From the IMG/VR virus record IMGVR_UViG_3300009550_000013, positions 1-64,000 of that record: a stretch of 64,000 bases of DNA. The stretch is one strand, 5' to 3'. Numbering within the stretch: the stretch's first letter is position 1; every line of letters begins with the position of its first letter. The notes below the pieces were generated by a model that made no database searches, had not been told where the DNA came from, and was given only the letters and a program-made list of their open reading frames with translations. The translations under genes were made by a program, and so were the position numbers. Below are positions 31,970 to 41,261 of the stretch, one piece after another. The DNA is from a virus.

Positions 31970-32918
31970 AGTAAATTTAGGATATTGCTGCATAAACCTT
32001 ACATTAGGTGAAAAAGGTATTAAAGTTGGCAGAAGTATGATTAAAAAGACGTTTCATGAAAAAGGTCTTGAATATGCAGGTGAATTGGCACTCCAAAACG
32101 TGAGAGACCTTGTTGAAATTATTAAATGGAATAATTCAAATGGTGTAAAGCTGTACCGAATGTCAAGCAATATGTTTCCATGGATGTCTGAGTACGAACT
32201 TAAAGACCTTCCTACATATTACAGAATTAAAAATTTATTGATAGGTGCTGGTCATATTGCTAGAAAAAACGGGCAGCGAATTACTTTTCATCCAGGTCAT
32301 TTTTGTGTTATTGCAAGTTTAAACCCTGAAGTTGTTAAAAAATCTATGAAAGAACTTAACCAACATGGAGAAATAATGGACTTAATGGGACTTCCTAGAA
32401 CTCATGCATTTCCTATCAATGTTCATATTAATAGTGCACAAGGAGGTAAAGAAGCAGCAATGAGAAGATTTTGTAATTCTTTCATCATGTTGGACGAATC
32501 TGTACAAAAAAGACTTGTTGTAGAAAATGACGATAAAAAAGCACAGTATTCTGTGAAAGACCTTAAAGAAGGAATCAGTGATGTTATTGGCTGTCCAGTA
32601 ATGTTTGACTACCACCATCATTGGTGTTATGAAGACCCAATGCCAGTAAAGGAAGCATTTGAACTTGCACGTTCTACTTGGCCTACTGATATTACGCAGT
32701 GTACTCATTATAGTTCATGTAAGAAATTACATGAAGATACTAGTGTTATGAATCGTGCGCACGCTGATTATATTTATGAAGACATTCCAACCTTTGGTTA
32801 TGATGTTGACGTTGAATTAGAAGCAAAAGCCAAAGAGCTTGCTTTTATCATGTATCGAAAAAAAGAATTTCCTATGTCAATATCTTCTATCGATCCTATG
32901 TTAGTAGACCAATACTAA
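31962..32918 (+). CDS. UV damage endonuclease (UvdE/UvsE)
   Basis: A 318-residue TIM-barrel nuclease. Family landmarks are L-G-Y-C-C-I-N-L-T-L near the start, L-Y-R-M-S-S-N-M-F-P-W, I-T-F-H-P-G, V-V-E-N-D-D and F-D-Y-H-H-H. It cuts 5' of UV photoproducts, so it starts repair without glycosylase. This suits a phage of sunlit surface water, and T4 uses a different enzyme (DenV) for the same problem. Metal-binding His and Glu residues appear intact. Confidence 0.95.
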   Translation: MNKVNLGYCCINLTLGEKGIKVGRSMIKKTFHEKGLEYAGELALQNVRDLVEIIKWNNSNGVKLYRMSSNMFPWMSEYELKDLPTYYRIKNLLIGAGHIARKNGQRITFHPGHFCVIASLNPEVVKKSMKELNQHGEIMDLMGLPRTHAFPINVHINSAQGGKEAAMRRFCNSFIMLDESVQKRLVVENDDKKAQYSVKDLKEGISDVIGCPVMFDYHHHWCYEDPMPVKEAFELARSTWPTDITQCTHYSSCKKLHEDTSVMNRAHADYIYEDIPTFGYDVDVELEAKAKELAFIMYRKKEFPMSISSIDPMLVDQY

Positions 32919-32938
32919 AATATTAATATAATATAAGG

Positions 32939-32947
32939 GATATATAA
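32939..32947 (+). promoter_or_regulatory. Putative phage promoter GATATATAA
   Basis: GATATATAA lies 36 bases before the ATG at 32975, the usual spacing of this motif. Confidence 0.45.
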
Positions 32948-32974
32948 TATCTAAACGTAAAAAGAAATAATAAC

Positions 32975-33520
32975 ATGGAACGTACAGAAACAAAAGTATT
33001 ATCGTTTGAAGAATATTCATCTAGAAATTCTACAGCGACTGAAGAAACAGAAGAAATCAACGGTGATGTTGAATCTACAGATGAACTAGAAGAGACTGAA
33101 GAAGATGAACTAGAAGAGACTGAAGAAGAAGTAGAAGAGGCTGAGGATGATGAAGACAATATCTCAGAAACAAAAACAGTAGCTGAAATGATGGAAGCTA
33201 TGAAAGAAGCTATGAAATCTGAAGCAAAAGCTTACGAGGCTGATGACTATGATGAACATACTATAGAAGCTTATTTAAAAGAAACTGCTGCTCTAGTAGG
33301 AGGAAACGCTGCAGATGCATTAGAAGAAATGCATGATACCGATGAAGACTATACTAAAGAAGCTTACGAAGGAACTTTAAATGCTATGAAAGAGGCATAC
33401 GCTAAAAAAATAGATGAGGCATGCGAAGCTTATAAAGCTGAAGGAACTGAAATTAAAGAAACTGAAGACGAAGCTGAACCTAAAGTAAATGATAGCGCTG
33501 AGGAAGAATTAGAAGATTAA
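32975..33520 (+). CDS. Highly acidic helical protein (scaffold-like)
   Basis: A 181-residue protein. Residues 20-60 are nearly pure Glu/Asp/Thr. The remainder is Ala/Glu/Lys helix with two similar segments (M-M-E-A-M-K-E-A-M-K and T-L-N-A-M-K-E-A-Y). The N-terminus V-L-S-F-E-E-Y is a distant match to the capsid-targeting leader. Composition fits a prohead core/scaffold or internal protein, or a DNA-mimic; none is proven. Own promoter and terminator. Confidence 0.75.
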   Translation: MERTETKVLSFEEYSSRNSTATEETEEINGDVESTDELEETEEDELEETEEEVEEAEDDEDNISETKTVAEMMEAMKEAMKSEAKAYEADDYDEHTIEAYLKETAALVGGNAADALEEMHDTDEDYTKEAYEGTLNAMKEAYAKKIDEACEAYKAEGTEIKETEDEAEPKVNDSAEEELED

Positions 33521-33530
33521 TAATTACACA

Positions 33531-33543
33531 GTATATAAACAAA
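33531..33543 (+). promoter_or_regulatory. Promoter-like motif GTATATAAACAAA
   Basis: Good match to the late-type core TATATAAACAA. It sits just before a terminator hairpin, so it may be accidental. Confidence 0.25.
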
Positions 33544-33545
33544 TG

Positions 33546-33580
33546 AAAAGCTAGCTATATAAATTATAGTTAGCTTTTTT
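33546..33580 (+). terminator. Rho-independent terminator
   Basis: AAAAGCTAGCTATA pairs with TATAGTTAGCTTTT (14 bp, one G-T pair), loop of five, T-tail. Ends the acidic-protein gene. Confidence 0.85.
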
Positions 33581-33592
33581 AATATAAAGAAT

Positions 33593-34024
33593 ATGCCTAA
33601 AATAGAAATCAATAAAGTATATATGAATGTCGCATATCAGTTTGCTAAATGCAGCTATGCTGAAAGGAGACAAGTAGGTGCGGTAATTGTAAAAGATGGA
33701 GCTATAATCAGTTTCGGATATAACGGTACACCAAATGGCTTTGATAATTGTTGTGAAGTTAATGACACTACAAAGAAAGAAGTCCTTCATGCCGAATCTA
33801 ATGCTATCTCGAAAGTGGCCCAATCCACTATAAGTTCGACAGGGGCGTCGTTATATGTCACTACCTCCCCATGTTTTGACTGTGCAAAACTGATAATACA
33901 ATCTGGAATAACGAAAGTATATTGGACAGAAGCATATAGAGACCTATCAGGTATAGAGTTACTAAAGAAAGCTAACATAGAAGTAGAACGTATTCACCCT
34001 GAAGAACTAAACATTAATGAATAG
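33593..34024 (+). CDS. dCMP deaminase-like protein
   Basis: A 143-residue zinc deaminase. H-A-E (66-68) gives the zinc His and proton-shuttle Glu, and S-P-C-F-D-C (92-97) the two zinc Cys. N-G-T-P-N-G and R-R-Q-V-G-A-V-I-V are typical of dCMP deaminases. It turns dCMP into dUMP for thymidylate synthesis. Together with the ThyA-family enzyme at 9035 it controls the dCMP pool. Overlaps the helicase start by eight bases. Confidence 0.93.
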   Translation: MPKIEINKVYMNVAYQFAKCSYAERRQVGAVIVKDGAIISFGYNGTPNGFDNCCEVNDTTKKEVLHAESNAISKVAQSTISSTGASLYVTTSPCFDCAKLIIQSGITKVYWTEAYRDLSGIELLKKANIEVERIHPEELNINE

Positions 34025-35828
34025 TATAAAAGATATAATAGACACAGCTTTAGATAAAAAACTTTTTGGTACAGATTTCAAGTTTAGAACTAATCAAAGA
34101 GAAACTATAGAAGCAATTTGTAATTTATATCTTAAAGACCCTGAAAGTACATTAATACTAGATGCTCCTACAGGTACAGGTAAATCTATAATAGCCTTAT
34201 GGTCTTCATACATATTAAAGGAACTAGGTAACACTGGGTATTTAATAACCTCCGACAAATCACTACAAGACCAGTATGAAAGAGACATCATCAAGTTTAA
34301 AACTGGAAGTGCTTCAGTACGAGGAATCGATAACTACATCTGTGACGTAAACGGGCTAAGTTATAGTATGGGAGAGTGTAAGATGAGAGGTTACAGCATT
34401 AACCAGTCTTTGGCCCTTCAATGTTCTTCTACCTGTGGATATATTAATAGCCGCCAAAAAGCCATTAATAGTCCTGTTACTTTAGCAAACTACAGTTGGT
34501 GGCTAATACAACAGAATTATGTTAATCTTAAAATAGCCCAGCACCAGCAAAGCTTAGAGAAATCTGATACTGGGCCGAAGGCCCTTGAATCTAGTGTAGA
34601 TTTGGATGAATATGATAATTTTTTTCCGTTTAAAAAACGGGACTTTGCTTTCTTTGATGAAGCACATAAAGTAGATGAAATAGTTCAGCAACATTTTTCT
34701 CCAATTTTAAAAAAATTTCCCCTTTTTTCAACGGTAGATTTGATTGACTTTTTGATTTCAGAGGGCATAAGAACTTCAACAGCTGGAAGAACATACATTG
34801 AAGGTCTAATAGATGAGATTCTATTTGAGGAGACAAATGAAGGAATGTTCTTTAGACTAAATAAACTAAAAACTTTTTTAAGTGGTGTCTTAAGTAAAAG
34901 AAAGGAATTGCAAAAAGCAAGTAGGTTTAAATTTGGAAGAAGTGTTGAAAAACCTCTTCCTAAAAAATGGAGTAAAGCATTTAAACAGTTTGACTACATA
35001 AAAGACGTGCATTGTAAGTTGGAAGACTATTTAGAAATAATAGAAAAAGAAGGGCTTCAATCGATGCTCTTTAGTAAAAATATCCAAGAAGGTGAAATAA
35101 AGTTGATGTGTCTAAATGAGGCAACAATGATTAAAAAACACCTTCATAAAAGATCTGGTTTTAAAGTTTTTATGTCAGCAACAATTGGAGACCCAAAGAC
35201 ATATATTAGAGTAATGGGAATTAAAAATGCAAATGTAATTAGATTATCAAACGACTTCAACTATGAGAAGTCACCTATTATATTTGTAAATAGATTTAAA
35301 ATGTCAATGCAACATAAAGAGAAAAGTCTTCCTGAAGCGATTAAAATGCTAGATAAGATACTTGACAGGCACGAAAGTCAAAGAGGACTTATTCACACGG
35401 GAAGCTACGAGTTTACTCAATATATAAAACAACATTCTAAACATATTAAAAGAATTATAGAATATAAAAATTCTTCTGAAAAAGAAGATGCTTTAATAAA
35501 ATTTAAAAAAGGAGTTAATGGAATAATTATGGGACCTTCTATTTTAGAAGGGCTAGATTTTAATGATGAGTCATGTAGATTTCAAATATTCTTTAAAATA
35601 CCATTTCCTTCTTTGGGAGACCCTTTGACTATAGCAAAAATGAAAGGTTCTCCAGGATGGTATGATTGGAAAACTGGTGTAACCATAGAACAGGGTATAG
35701 GCAGATCTGTTAGAAATTCTAATGATTGGGCTATAACTTATATTTTAGATGCCTGTTTTAATAATATAATGCAAAAAACTAACTTTTTGTCTAATGACTT
35801 AAAAAATAGGATTAAGATAATAAAATAA
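34017..35828 (+). CDS. DinG/XPD-like superfamily 2 helicase
   Basis: A 603-residue helicase. Walker A is A-P-T-G-T-G-K-S (50-57), DEAH box F-D-E-A-H (213-217), and the motif VI region Q-G-I-G-R-S-V-R-N lies near residue 560. Four Cys (109, 121, 136, 140) between motifs I and II match the iron-sulphur cluster layout of XPD/DinG. Such enzymes unwind DNA 5'-3' and clear R-loops or repair intermediates. Coupled to the dCMP deaminase gene by an eight-base overlap. Confidence 0.9.
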   Translation: MNSIKDIIDTALDKKLFGTDFKFRTNQRETIEAICNLYLKDPESTLILDAPTGTGKSIIALWSSYILKELGNTGYLITSDKSLQDQYERDIIKFKTGSASVRGIDNYICDVNGLSYSMGECKMRGYSINQSLALQCSSTCGYINSRQKAINSPVTLANYSWWLIQQNYVNLKIAQHQQSLEKSDTGPKALESSVDLDEYDNFFPFKKRDFAFFDEAHKVDEIVQQHFSPILKKFPLFSTVDLIDFLISEGIRTSTAGRTYIEGLIDEILFEETNEGMFFRLNKLKTFLSGVLSKRKELQKASRFKFGRSVEKPLPKKWSKAFKQFDYIKDVHCKLEDYLEIIEKEGLQSMLFSKNIQEGEIKLMCLNEATMIKKHLHKRSGFKVFMSATIGDPKTYIRVMGIKNANVIRLSNDFNYEKSPIIFVNRFKMSMQHKEKSLPEAIKMLDKILDRHESQRGLIHTGSYEFTQYIKQHSKHIKRIIEYKNSSEKEDALIKFKKGVNGIIMGPSILEGLDFNDESCRFQIFFKIPFPSLGDPLTIAKMKGSPGWYDWKTGVTIEQGIGRSVRNSNDWAITYILDACFNNIMQKTNFLSNDLKNRIKIIK

Positions 35829-35845
35829 TATAATAATATAATAAT

Positions 35846-36043
35846 ATGAGTATAAAAAAATATAGAGTAGAAAGCCTTGATTTTGTAAAACAACAATATG
35901 ATGATTGGGGTAATGAAAAGTTTTTTAACTATTACGTTAAAGGTGAGGCTTTTATAGGTAATGCGGAAGCTATTGATTTTATAGATAAAGTGTTAAAAGA
36001 AAATATAAACGGTTGGGTTATTAAAAATAATGCCGAAGATTAA
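35846..36043 (+). CDS. Small hypothetical protein
   Basis: A 65-residue mixed alpha/beta protein after an AT-rich 17-base gap. No motif. Unknown function. Confidence 0.6.
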   Translation: MSIKKYRVESLDFVKQQYDDWGNEKFFNYYVKGEAFIGNAEAIDFIDKVLKENINGWVIKNNAED

Positions 36044-36054
36044 ATATACATGCT

Positions 36055-36675
36055 ATGGGTTTCTTAAAGAAACTTTTTGGAAAAACTAAATATAAACCTA
36101 AAAGAAGTAAAAAAATGGCAGAAAAATCTGATAAAAAAATATATGTTTGGACCAAGTCTGAACGGGCAGGTAAAATAGTTATTGAAAAAGGAATAGAAGA
36201 CGGATGGTTATATTTTGAAGATGGCTCTAGAATAAATCCTACATTAATAACAGAATATTTAGAAGAATGTGAATCTATGGAAATTGCTAAAGAAAATTCA
36301 ACTATATTAGGTGCTAGCGTTGCAAAACCTGTTTTTGCAGATACCCCAGAAAAAATGGAAAAAGTAGAAAACAGTAGGAAAGTTCCAGTAACCGGTGATG
36401 ACCCTTCGTATGTAGCCGAAGAAGAGACTGCTGCTAGCAGTAGTTCTATTATATCTAGTATAGTTTCCAAGCTAAGTAAAAAGAAAAAGACAAATTTTGA
36501 AATTAAAATAGGAGTTAACGTTCCTGGAAAAACAGTGTTTAATGCTTTAAAAGACGAATTAGGAGAAGAAGAACTTTTAGAAGGACTAGACTATCATGTA
36601 GAAAATCAAATAAATAATATAATTGACGATATTAAAAATCAAGTAAAAACCCAAATATCAAAAACCTATGAGTAA
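36055..36675 (+). CDS. Hypothetical protein
   Basis: A 206-residue protein. A basic N-terminal tail comes first, then a small beta domain (about 27-65) with Y-V-W-T-K-S-E-R-A-G, a Ser/Ala/Glu-rich linker, and a helical C-terminus. An internal ATG at 36115 (M-A-E-K-S) is an alternative start that would omit the basic tail. Overlaps the next gene by eight bases. Unknown function. Confidence 0.65.
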   Translation: MGFLKKLFGKTKYKPKRSKKMAEKSDKKIYVWTKSERAGKIVIEKGIEDGWLYFEDGSRINPTLITEYLEECESMEIAKENSTILGASVAKPVFADTPEKMEKVENSRKVPVTGDDPSYVAEEETAASSSSIISSIVSKLSKKKKTNFEIKIGVNVPGKTVFNALKDELGEEELLEGLDYHVENQINNIIDDIKNQVKTQISKTYE

Positions 36676-37042
36676 TAGAAGAGAAAAGAGAAGAATGTTT
36701 AGGCAATTAGGAGTACTTAAAAAATTAAGTGAATTGCAATTTATGGACCCTACTCGAATTGAGTTTAGAAAAAGAAATAGAGAGGAAGGCAGAGCAAAGC
36801 ATGAAAAAATGCTTGAAGAAATTGAAACTGCAAGATATGAAAGATTAGAACATTTATCAGTACAGTATCTAGAAAAAATGAAAGAAAAAGGACACAATAC
36901 TGAAGAGTTAGGTTTTTTGGAAGAAGCATTTGCTCTGCGATCTGTTAAAACAGAAAATTATAGAGCAGATAGAAAACAAGCAAAAAAATTAGAGTTAAAA
37001 GCTCAAACTTCGCTACAAAAAAGAAGTAAAAAGAATGACTAA
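36668..37042 (+). CDS. Basic coiled-coil hypothetical protein
   Basis: A 124-residue Arg/Lys/Glu-rich helical protein. Overlaps at both ends (eight bases each) place it in a coupled row leading to the baseplate genes, so an assembly-chaperone role is possible. No domain recognised. Confidence 0.65.
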   Translation: MSNRREKRRMFRQLGVLKKLSELQFMDPTRIEFRKRNREEGRAKHEKMLEEIETARYERLEHLSVQYLEKMKEKGHNTEELGFLEEAFALRSVKTENYRADRKQAKKLELKAQTSLQKRSKKND

Positions 37043-37379
37043 TATCGACATAGAAATAGCTGATAATGGTGTTGTCAAAATATTAGAAGATGATAACATT
37101 AATGGAGCTGGAGAAATATACACTTCTAGAACACTATATGTTTTCGATGAAGATGCTGATTTTAAAAATAGATTAAAATTTTTAAATGATATATGTTTAG
37201 ACGTTGGTTTAGAAAAAGGAAGTGACCTAGACCCTAAAAAATTAGAAATAAAGGTCACTCCAAAACCTAAAAAATTAGAAGAGTTAACGGCAGCCGAATT
37301 AAAAGGCAGAATAACTAGTGCTGAAAGACTTCTTGATAGGTATAAAAAACAACTCAGTAAATATGAAATTAAAAGTTGA
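37035..37379 (+). CDS. Hypothetical protein
   Basis: A 114-residue acidic protein with a beta N-terminal part and a helical C-terminus. It overlaps both neighbours (8 and 17 bases). Unknown function; context suggests tail assembly. Confidence 0.65.
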   Translation: MTNIDIEIADNGVVKILEDDNINGAGEIYTSRTLYVFDEDADFKNRLKFLNDICLDVGLEKGSDLDPKKLEIKVTPKPKKLEELTAAELKGRITSAERLLDRYKKQLSKYEIKS

Positions 37380-37803
37380 TTGTATTTGGTGCAAAAATAA
37401 AACTCAATTTAATAAACTTGCTAAAGAAATAAGAAAGCAAGAAGATTTTGACAAAACAAAAAATCAAATTATTTCTTACAATGAAGTTTGTGATAGATTA
37501 TCTAAGAGCGATCCCTTTGGTCATGTTCCTTCAGATACTATAATATCTTTACAAATTCAAAAGATGATAAGAAACTTAGTTGAGAAAAACAAAAAATCAG
37601 AAAATTATAATGAAGAAGATACTGCAAACATAACATATCTTCTAAAAAATTTAGATAAAGATAATGTATTAAACTTTAAAAGCTTCTTATCGGAAATATC
37701 AGGTGGATTAAAATTTGATTTAGTAGTTATTAATGTTGAAGAAAATTTAGACCCTTCAGTGTTAAGTAAGTTTGATAACGTGAAGTTTCTAGATAATGAT
37801 TAG
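37363..37803 (+). CDS. Hypothetical protein with N-terminal CxxC
   Basis: A 146-residue protein. I take the ATG at 37363 (M-K-L-K-V-D-C-I-W-C); the longer in-frame reading to 37318 lies wholly inside the previous gene. C7 and C10 could bind a metal, but no second pair is visible. The remainder is helical and charged. Overlaps the next gene by eight bases. Confidence 0.65.
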   Translation: MKLKVDCIWCKNKTQFNKLAKEIRKQEDFDKTKNQIISYNEVCDRLSKSDPFGHVPSDTIISLQIQKMIRNLVEKNKKSENYNEEDTANITYLLKNLDKDNVLNFKSFLSEISGGLKFDLVVINVEENLDPSVLSKFDNVKFLDND

Positions 37804-38389
37804 ACATAAACTTTTCTCTAAAGGAGATTCTATACATGCTTTAATTTCTACAACAACTCACCCCAATATTTTATTTGCAGTAAGAGGAGTCATACACGAT
37901 ATTCAATTCGACGAATACAATCCACAATATCAAATTAAAATAGATAAAATGTATGAGGATATTGCCTTTGTAAAAAGATTCTTGATTAAAGGCAGAACTA
38001 TTAGAGATTTTAGTGGTTCTGATTCTAGATACAAATTAGTTAGAAAAAACCTTAAAACAATAGATGATTTTGTAGAAAAAACATACAATGGCGATAATTG
38101 GGAAAAGTATTTAGTAGTTGTAGACAGTGTGTATTGTTGTAAAACAAGAAAAGAGCAAATAGACTTTTTTAATAATATACAGACATTTCTTATAGAACAA
38201 AATCTTAAAGAACTATTTGATATGAGTACTCGTAAACAATATAGTAGAGGAGAGTTGTATTTCCATACAAGATTTGATTTTATTAATTCACTTAAAAGAT
38301 TCTTAGGAGAAAGAGCCCCAAATAACAAACAGTGGTTTGATGACTTAACTGAAAAACCAGGAGCCGAAGATTTAGACAAACACGTCTAA
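37796..38389 (+). CDS. Hypothetical protein before baseplate genes
   Basis: A 197-residue mixed alpha/beta protein. The first 70 residues are beta-rich, perhaps a small barrel; the rest is helical and basic. It is the last of the coupled row 36055-38389 and is followed by a promoter-like motif and the baseplate module. Unknown function. Confidence 0.65.
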   Translation: MIRHKLFSKGDSIHALISTTTHPNILFAVRGVIHDIQFDEYNPQYQIKIDKMYEDIAFVKRFLIKGRTIRDFSGSDSRYKLVRKNLKTIDDFVEKTYNGDNWEKYLVVVDSVYCCKTRKEQIDFFNNIQTFLIEQNLKELFDMSTRKQYSRGELYFHTRFDFINSLKRFLGERAPNNKQWFDDLTEKPGAEDLDKHV

Positions 38390-38397
38390 ATTTATTA

Positions 38398-38406
38398 GAT
38401 ATATAA
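38398..38406 (+). promoter_or_regulatory. Putative late promoter GATATATAA
   Basis: GATATATAATAAA lies 27 bases before the first baseplate-module gene (38425). Confidence 0.45.
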
Positions 38407-38424
38407 TAAAAAATCTTTTTATTT

Positions 38425-40191
38425 ATGGCTTATATTCCAGTAGTTGATGATTTAATTTGGGTAGCAACTGAAGTAGGTTCAGCAGGTGTTGACGCAGCAA
38501 AATGGATATATAAAAACGCTAAGACTGGTGTTGACGAAGTTTTAAATGCTAGAGTTATAGGTGCTAAAGGAAATCCTCCATTAACTAAAGAAGAGAAAAA
38601 AGCTGCTTTGCAGGCAGAACTGGTAGGAAATGTTAAGCAATTAGTATCTGATATTAAAAAAGACATAAGTGGACCACCATCTTACGAAACTTTTAAAAGA
38701 CCAGGAAAATACAATATAAGTAAAAAACACGGAAAGGTAAAAACTTTTCAAGAAAGCGGAACCTCGCCAAGGTCTATTGCTAATAGATGGAGTCTCTTTA
38801 GATATAGAGGTACTCCGATGCAAGGGCTTAGTAAAAAAGAAGGTATTGTTCCCGGAGAATATGGAAAAGCTCAAATTTATGGAGGAGCAGACGGTAACAT
38901 GCCAGTTAACCCATCTGCTAAAATGATTGTAGTTGAAACTTCAAGATTATCATATTCACCAGGATATCAATTCCAATATAGAGACTTTATTTATACTAAG
39001 TATTATGGAAAGATACCTAATAATCAGATGCTAACTCTTAGAAGATTTGCATTTCCATGCGAAGATAACATTATTAGACCTATTCAATTTAATGCAAACG
39101 GAAAACCTTTTAGAACTCAGCAACCTGCTTTGGCACAAGCTATAACTTTTATGGGTGAAAAACCCGGTAATAATATGAAAGAGATACTTAAATTCAGTGT
39201 TGGTTTTAAATGGAAAGAGGCAACTTCAGAATTACAAACTATTAATAGTCAGCCTAGAGATAGGGGTAAAATAGGAGCATTTATAGATTCTAGCCCTATT
39301 GCTCAAAGAATAGAAGGTGGTTTAGCTGGAGAAAGTGCAACTCAAACTAGAATGCGACAAAAGCAAGGATCTGGATGGGACCCAATGACACAGACTTATC
39401 CTAACCATGAACTAGTTCCTTTAAATATAATTAAATCAGTTCAGGTCAGAGAAGCTGGTTTAAATTTCAGCCAAGATTTTACTTTGAAATTTCATTATGA
39501 TTTAAAGGGAATTCCAGGTGTAAGTCCTAAGCTTGCTTTTCTAGATGTTCTTGCTAATCTATTAGTTTTAACATATAATCAAGCACCGTTTTGGGGAGGA
39601 GCTGTACGATATACTGGAGGTGGTAAAGTTGGTAAACCTTTTGGTGACCTTAAAAAACTACAAAGTGGAGATTTAAAAGGGTTTTTAGGAAGTGTTGTTC
39701 AAGATTTAGCAAAAACTATTACGTCAGGTGTACAAGATATTCTGAAAGGTGGGTCTAGTAAAATACTAAACAATGTAATTGGTGGAGCCATGATGGATTT
39801 ATTAGGAGGGCCCCAAGGTGGAGAAGTAGCTAAAGCATTTTTAACTGGAGACCCGACTGGTAGTTGGCATCTTACAATAGGAAATCCTCTTAACCCAATC
39901 GCAGTTATAGGAAATTTAGCATGTACCGATACTGATTTCGAATTTGACGGGCCGTTGGGTTACGAAGATTTTCCAACTAAACTTACAGTTACTATTAAAT
40001 TAAAACCTGCTAGACCAAGAGATAAAGCAGATATTGAATCTATGTTTAACGCAGGTAGAGGTAGACTGTATATTACTGAAGAAGGTGCAATAGACCCTTC
40101 AATAACGTTTGACGCCGATCCTTATGGAAAAATATACGGTGATAAAAGCGGAAACTTAGCTAGAAAAGCTTCAAATTTTGGAAATGGATAA
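38425..40191 (+). CDS. Virion structural protein, tail tube/baseplate junction
   Basis: A 588-residue protein. The middle (about 170-360) and the C-terminal 100 residues look like beta-sandwich tail-tube-type modules separated by a Gly-rich helical segment (about 410-475). The end has P-T-K-L-T-V-T-I-K-L-K and K-A-D-I-E-S-M-F-N. I recall similar motifs in T4-like structural proteins but cannot name the exact counterpart; gp48/gp54-type proteins at the tube-baseplate boundary are the best guess. It starts the baseplate operon. Its stop overlaps the next ATG by one base. Confidence 0.65.
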   Translation: MAYIPVVDDLIWVATEVGSAGVDAAKWIYKNAKTGVDEVLNARVIGAKGNPPLTKEEKKAALQAELVGNVKQLVSDIKKDISGPPSYETFKRPGKYNISKKHGKVKTFQESGTSPRSIANRWSLFRYRGTPMQGLSKKEGIVPGEYGKAQIYGGADGNMPVNPSAKMIVVETSRLSYSPGYQFQYRDFIYTKYYGKIPNNQMLTLRRFAFPCEDNIIRPIQFNANGKPFRTQQPALAQAITFMGEKPGNNMKEILKFSVGFKWKEATSELQTINSQPRDRGKIGAFIDSSPIAQRIEGGLAGESATQTRMRQKQGSGWDPMTQTYPNHELVPLNIIKSVQVREAGLNFSQDFTLKFHYDLKGIPGVSPKLAFLDVLANLLVLTYNQAPFWGGAVRYTGGGKVGKPFGDLKKLQSGDLKGFLGSVVQDLAKTITSGVQDILKGGSSKILNNVIGGAMMDLLGGPQGGEVAKAFLTGDPTGSWHLTIGNPLNPIAVIGNLACTDTDFEFDGPLGYEDFPTKLTVTIKLKPARPRDKADIESMFNAGRGRLYITEEGAIDPSITFDADPYGKIYGDKSGNLARKASNFGNG

Positions 40192-41258
40192 TGGAATTTA
40201 AAAGTATATTAGATAAAATAGTAAATGCCGGTAGATTAATTCTTACACAACCTACCATGCTTTTTGTAAATAAAGAAGAAATAGGTCTTATGGAAAAAGA
40301 GCACTACGTTACAAAGGATGAGCAAGGCAGAATAGATTTAATTTGTTTAGATTATTATGGTACTTCAGAACACATAGATTATTTACTAAAGTTTAATGGT
40401 ATTTCAGACCCGTTTTCTATTAAAGAAGGTGATACATTAAAGATACCAGTAGTTGGTAATTTTTTTAAGAAATTAGAAAGACCTTCTGTTGCTATAGATA
40501 ATATTGTTAGGCAAGAGTTTTTAGATGGTAAACGTTTAACACCTAAAGACCAAAAAAGAATAGATTTTCTTAAGAAAAAGTATAAAATAAAAGAAGTTTT
40601 ACCCCCAAATGTTCTTAAAACCGGATTTAAAACTTTTAAATTTACGGAAAAGAATGGTGAAAAGGCAACTGAATTTGGAATGGGGGCAATGTTACCAGAT
40701 CCAGTAAAACCTAAAAAAAATAAAATTGAAGTTTCTAAAGGTTTAGGTAATGTTAGCGATGAAAATTGGAAGAAGGTAGACCCTGTTATATTTGATAAGG
40801 ATATGAAAGACTTAACTTTAAAAGAAGTTGATGTACTAAAAAAAGCAGGAATAGAATTAGAAAAATTTGAAGAGGCAAAAGCCGCTAAACTAGATAGCAA
40901 TAAAAATGCATCTGAGGATTCTGATGTTGAAAAAATATATGATGATTCTGGTAAATTAATAGGTAAAGAATCTACTAAAAAATCAGTAGTATACGACGCT
41001 GGTAAAAAGACTACAACTATTACAAAGACTACTGTAAAATATGATGGTACTATAGAGACAAATCAAACTACCACGTTTTCATTAGCAGGAGATAAGTCTA
41101 ATGATTTAGATATTAAACAACAAGATGAAAAGTCTAAAAATATTAAAGATACTGAAAAGGGTCTAGATGAAAAGCTTAAGAAAAAAGAAAACATTAAAAA
41201 GAAAGATATTCTTAAGAAAAAAGAAAGTGATATAAAGAATAAAAAGAAGAAAAGATAG
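40191..41258 (+). CDS. LysM-containing baseplate protein (gp53-like)
   Basis: A 355-residue protein. Residues about 35-90 form a LysM-like unit (D-L-I-C-L-D-Y-Y-G-T to I-K-E-G-D-T-L-K-I-P), as in baseplate wedge gp53 and many tail proteins. The remainder is Lys-rich, low complexity, with a long charged C-terminal helix that is probably disordered until assembly. The LysM fold could bind peptidoglycan or only serve assembly. The next gene begins three bases after its stop. Confidence 0.65.
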   Translation: MEFKSILDKIVNAGRLILTQPTMLFVNKEEIGLMEKEHYVTKDEQGRIDLICLDYYGTSEHIDYLLKFNGISDPFSIKEGDTLKIPVVGNFFKKLERPSVAIDNIVRQEFLDGKRLTPKDQKRIDFLKKKYKIKEVLPPNVLKTGFKTFKFTEKNGEKATEFGMGAMLPDPVKPKKNKIEVSKGLGNVSDENWKKVDPVIFDKDMKDLTLKEVDVLKKAGIELEKFEEAKAAKLDSNKNASEDSDVEKIYDDSGKLIGKESTKKSVVYDAGKKTTTITKTTVKYDGTIETNQTTTFSLAGDKSNDLDIKQQDEKSKNIKDTEKGLDEKLKKKENIKKKDILKKKESDIKNKKKKR

Positions 41259-41261
41259 ATA

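Noticed and set aside
32923-33159. Ser-rich minus-strand ORF under the acidic protein
   Set aside because: It is the complement of Glu/Asp-codon runs and has no coding signs.
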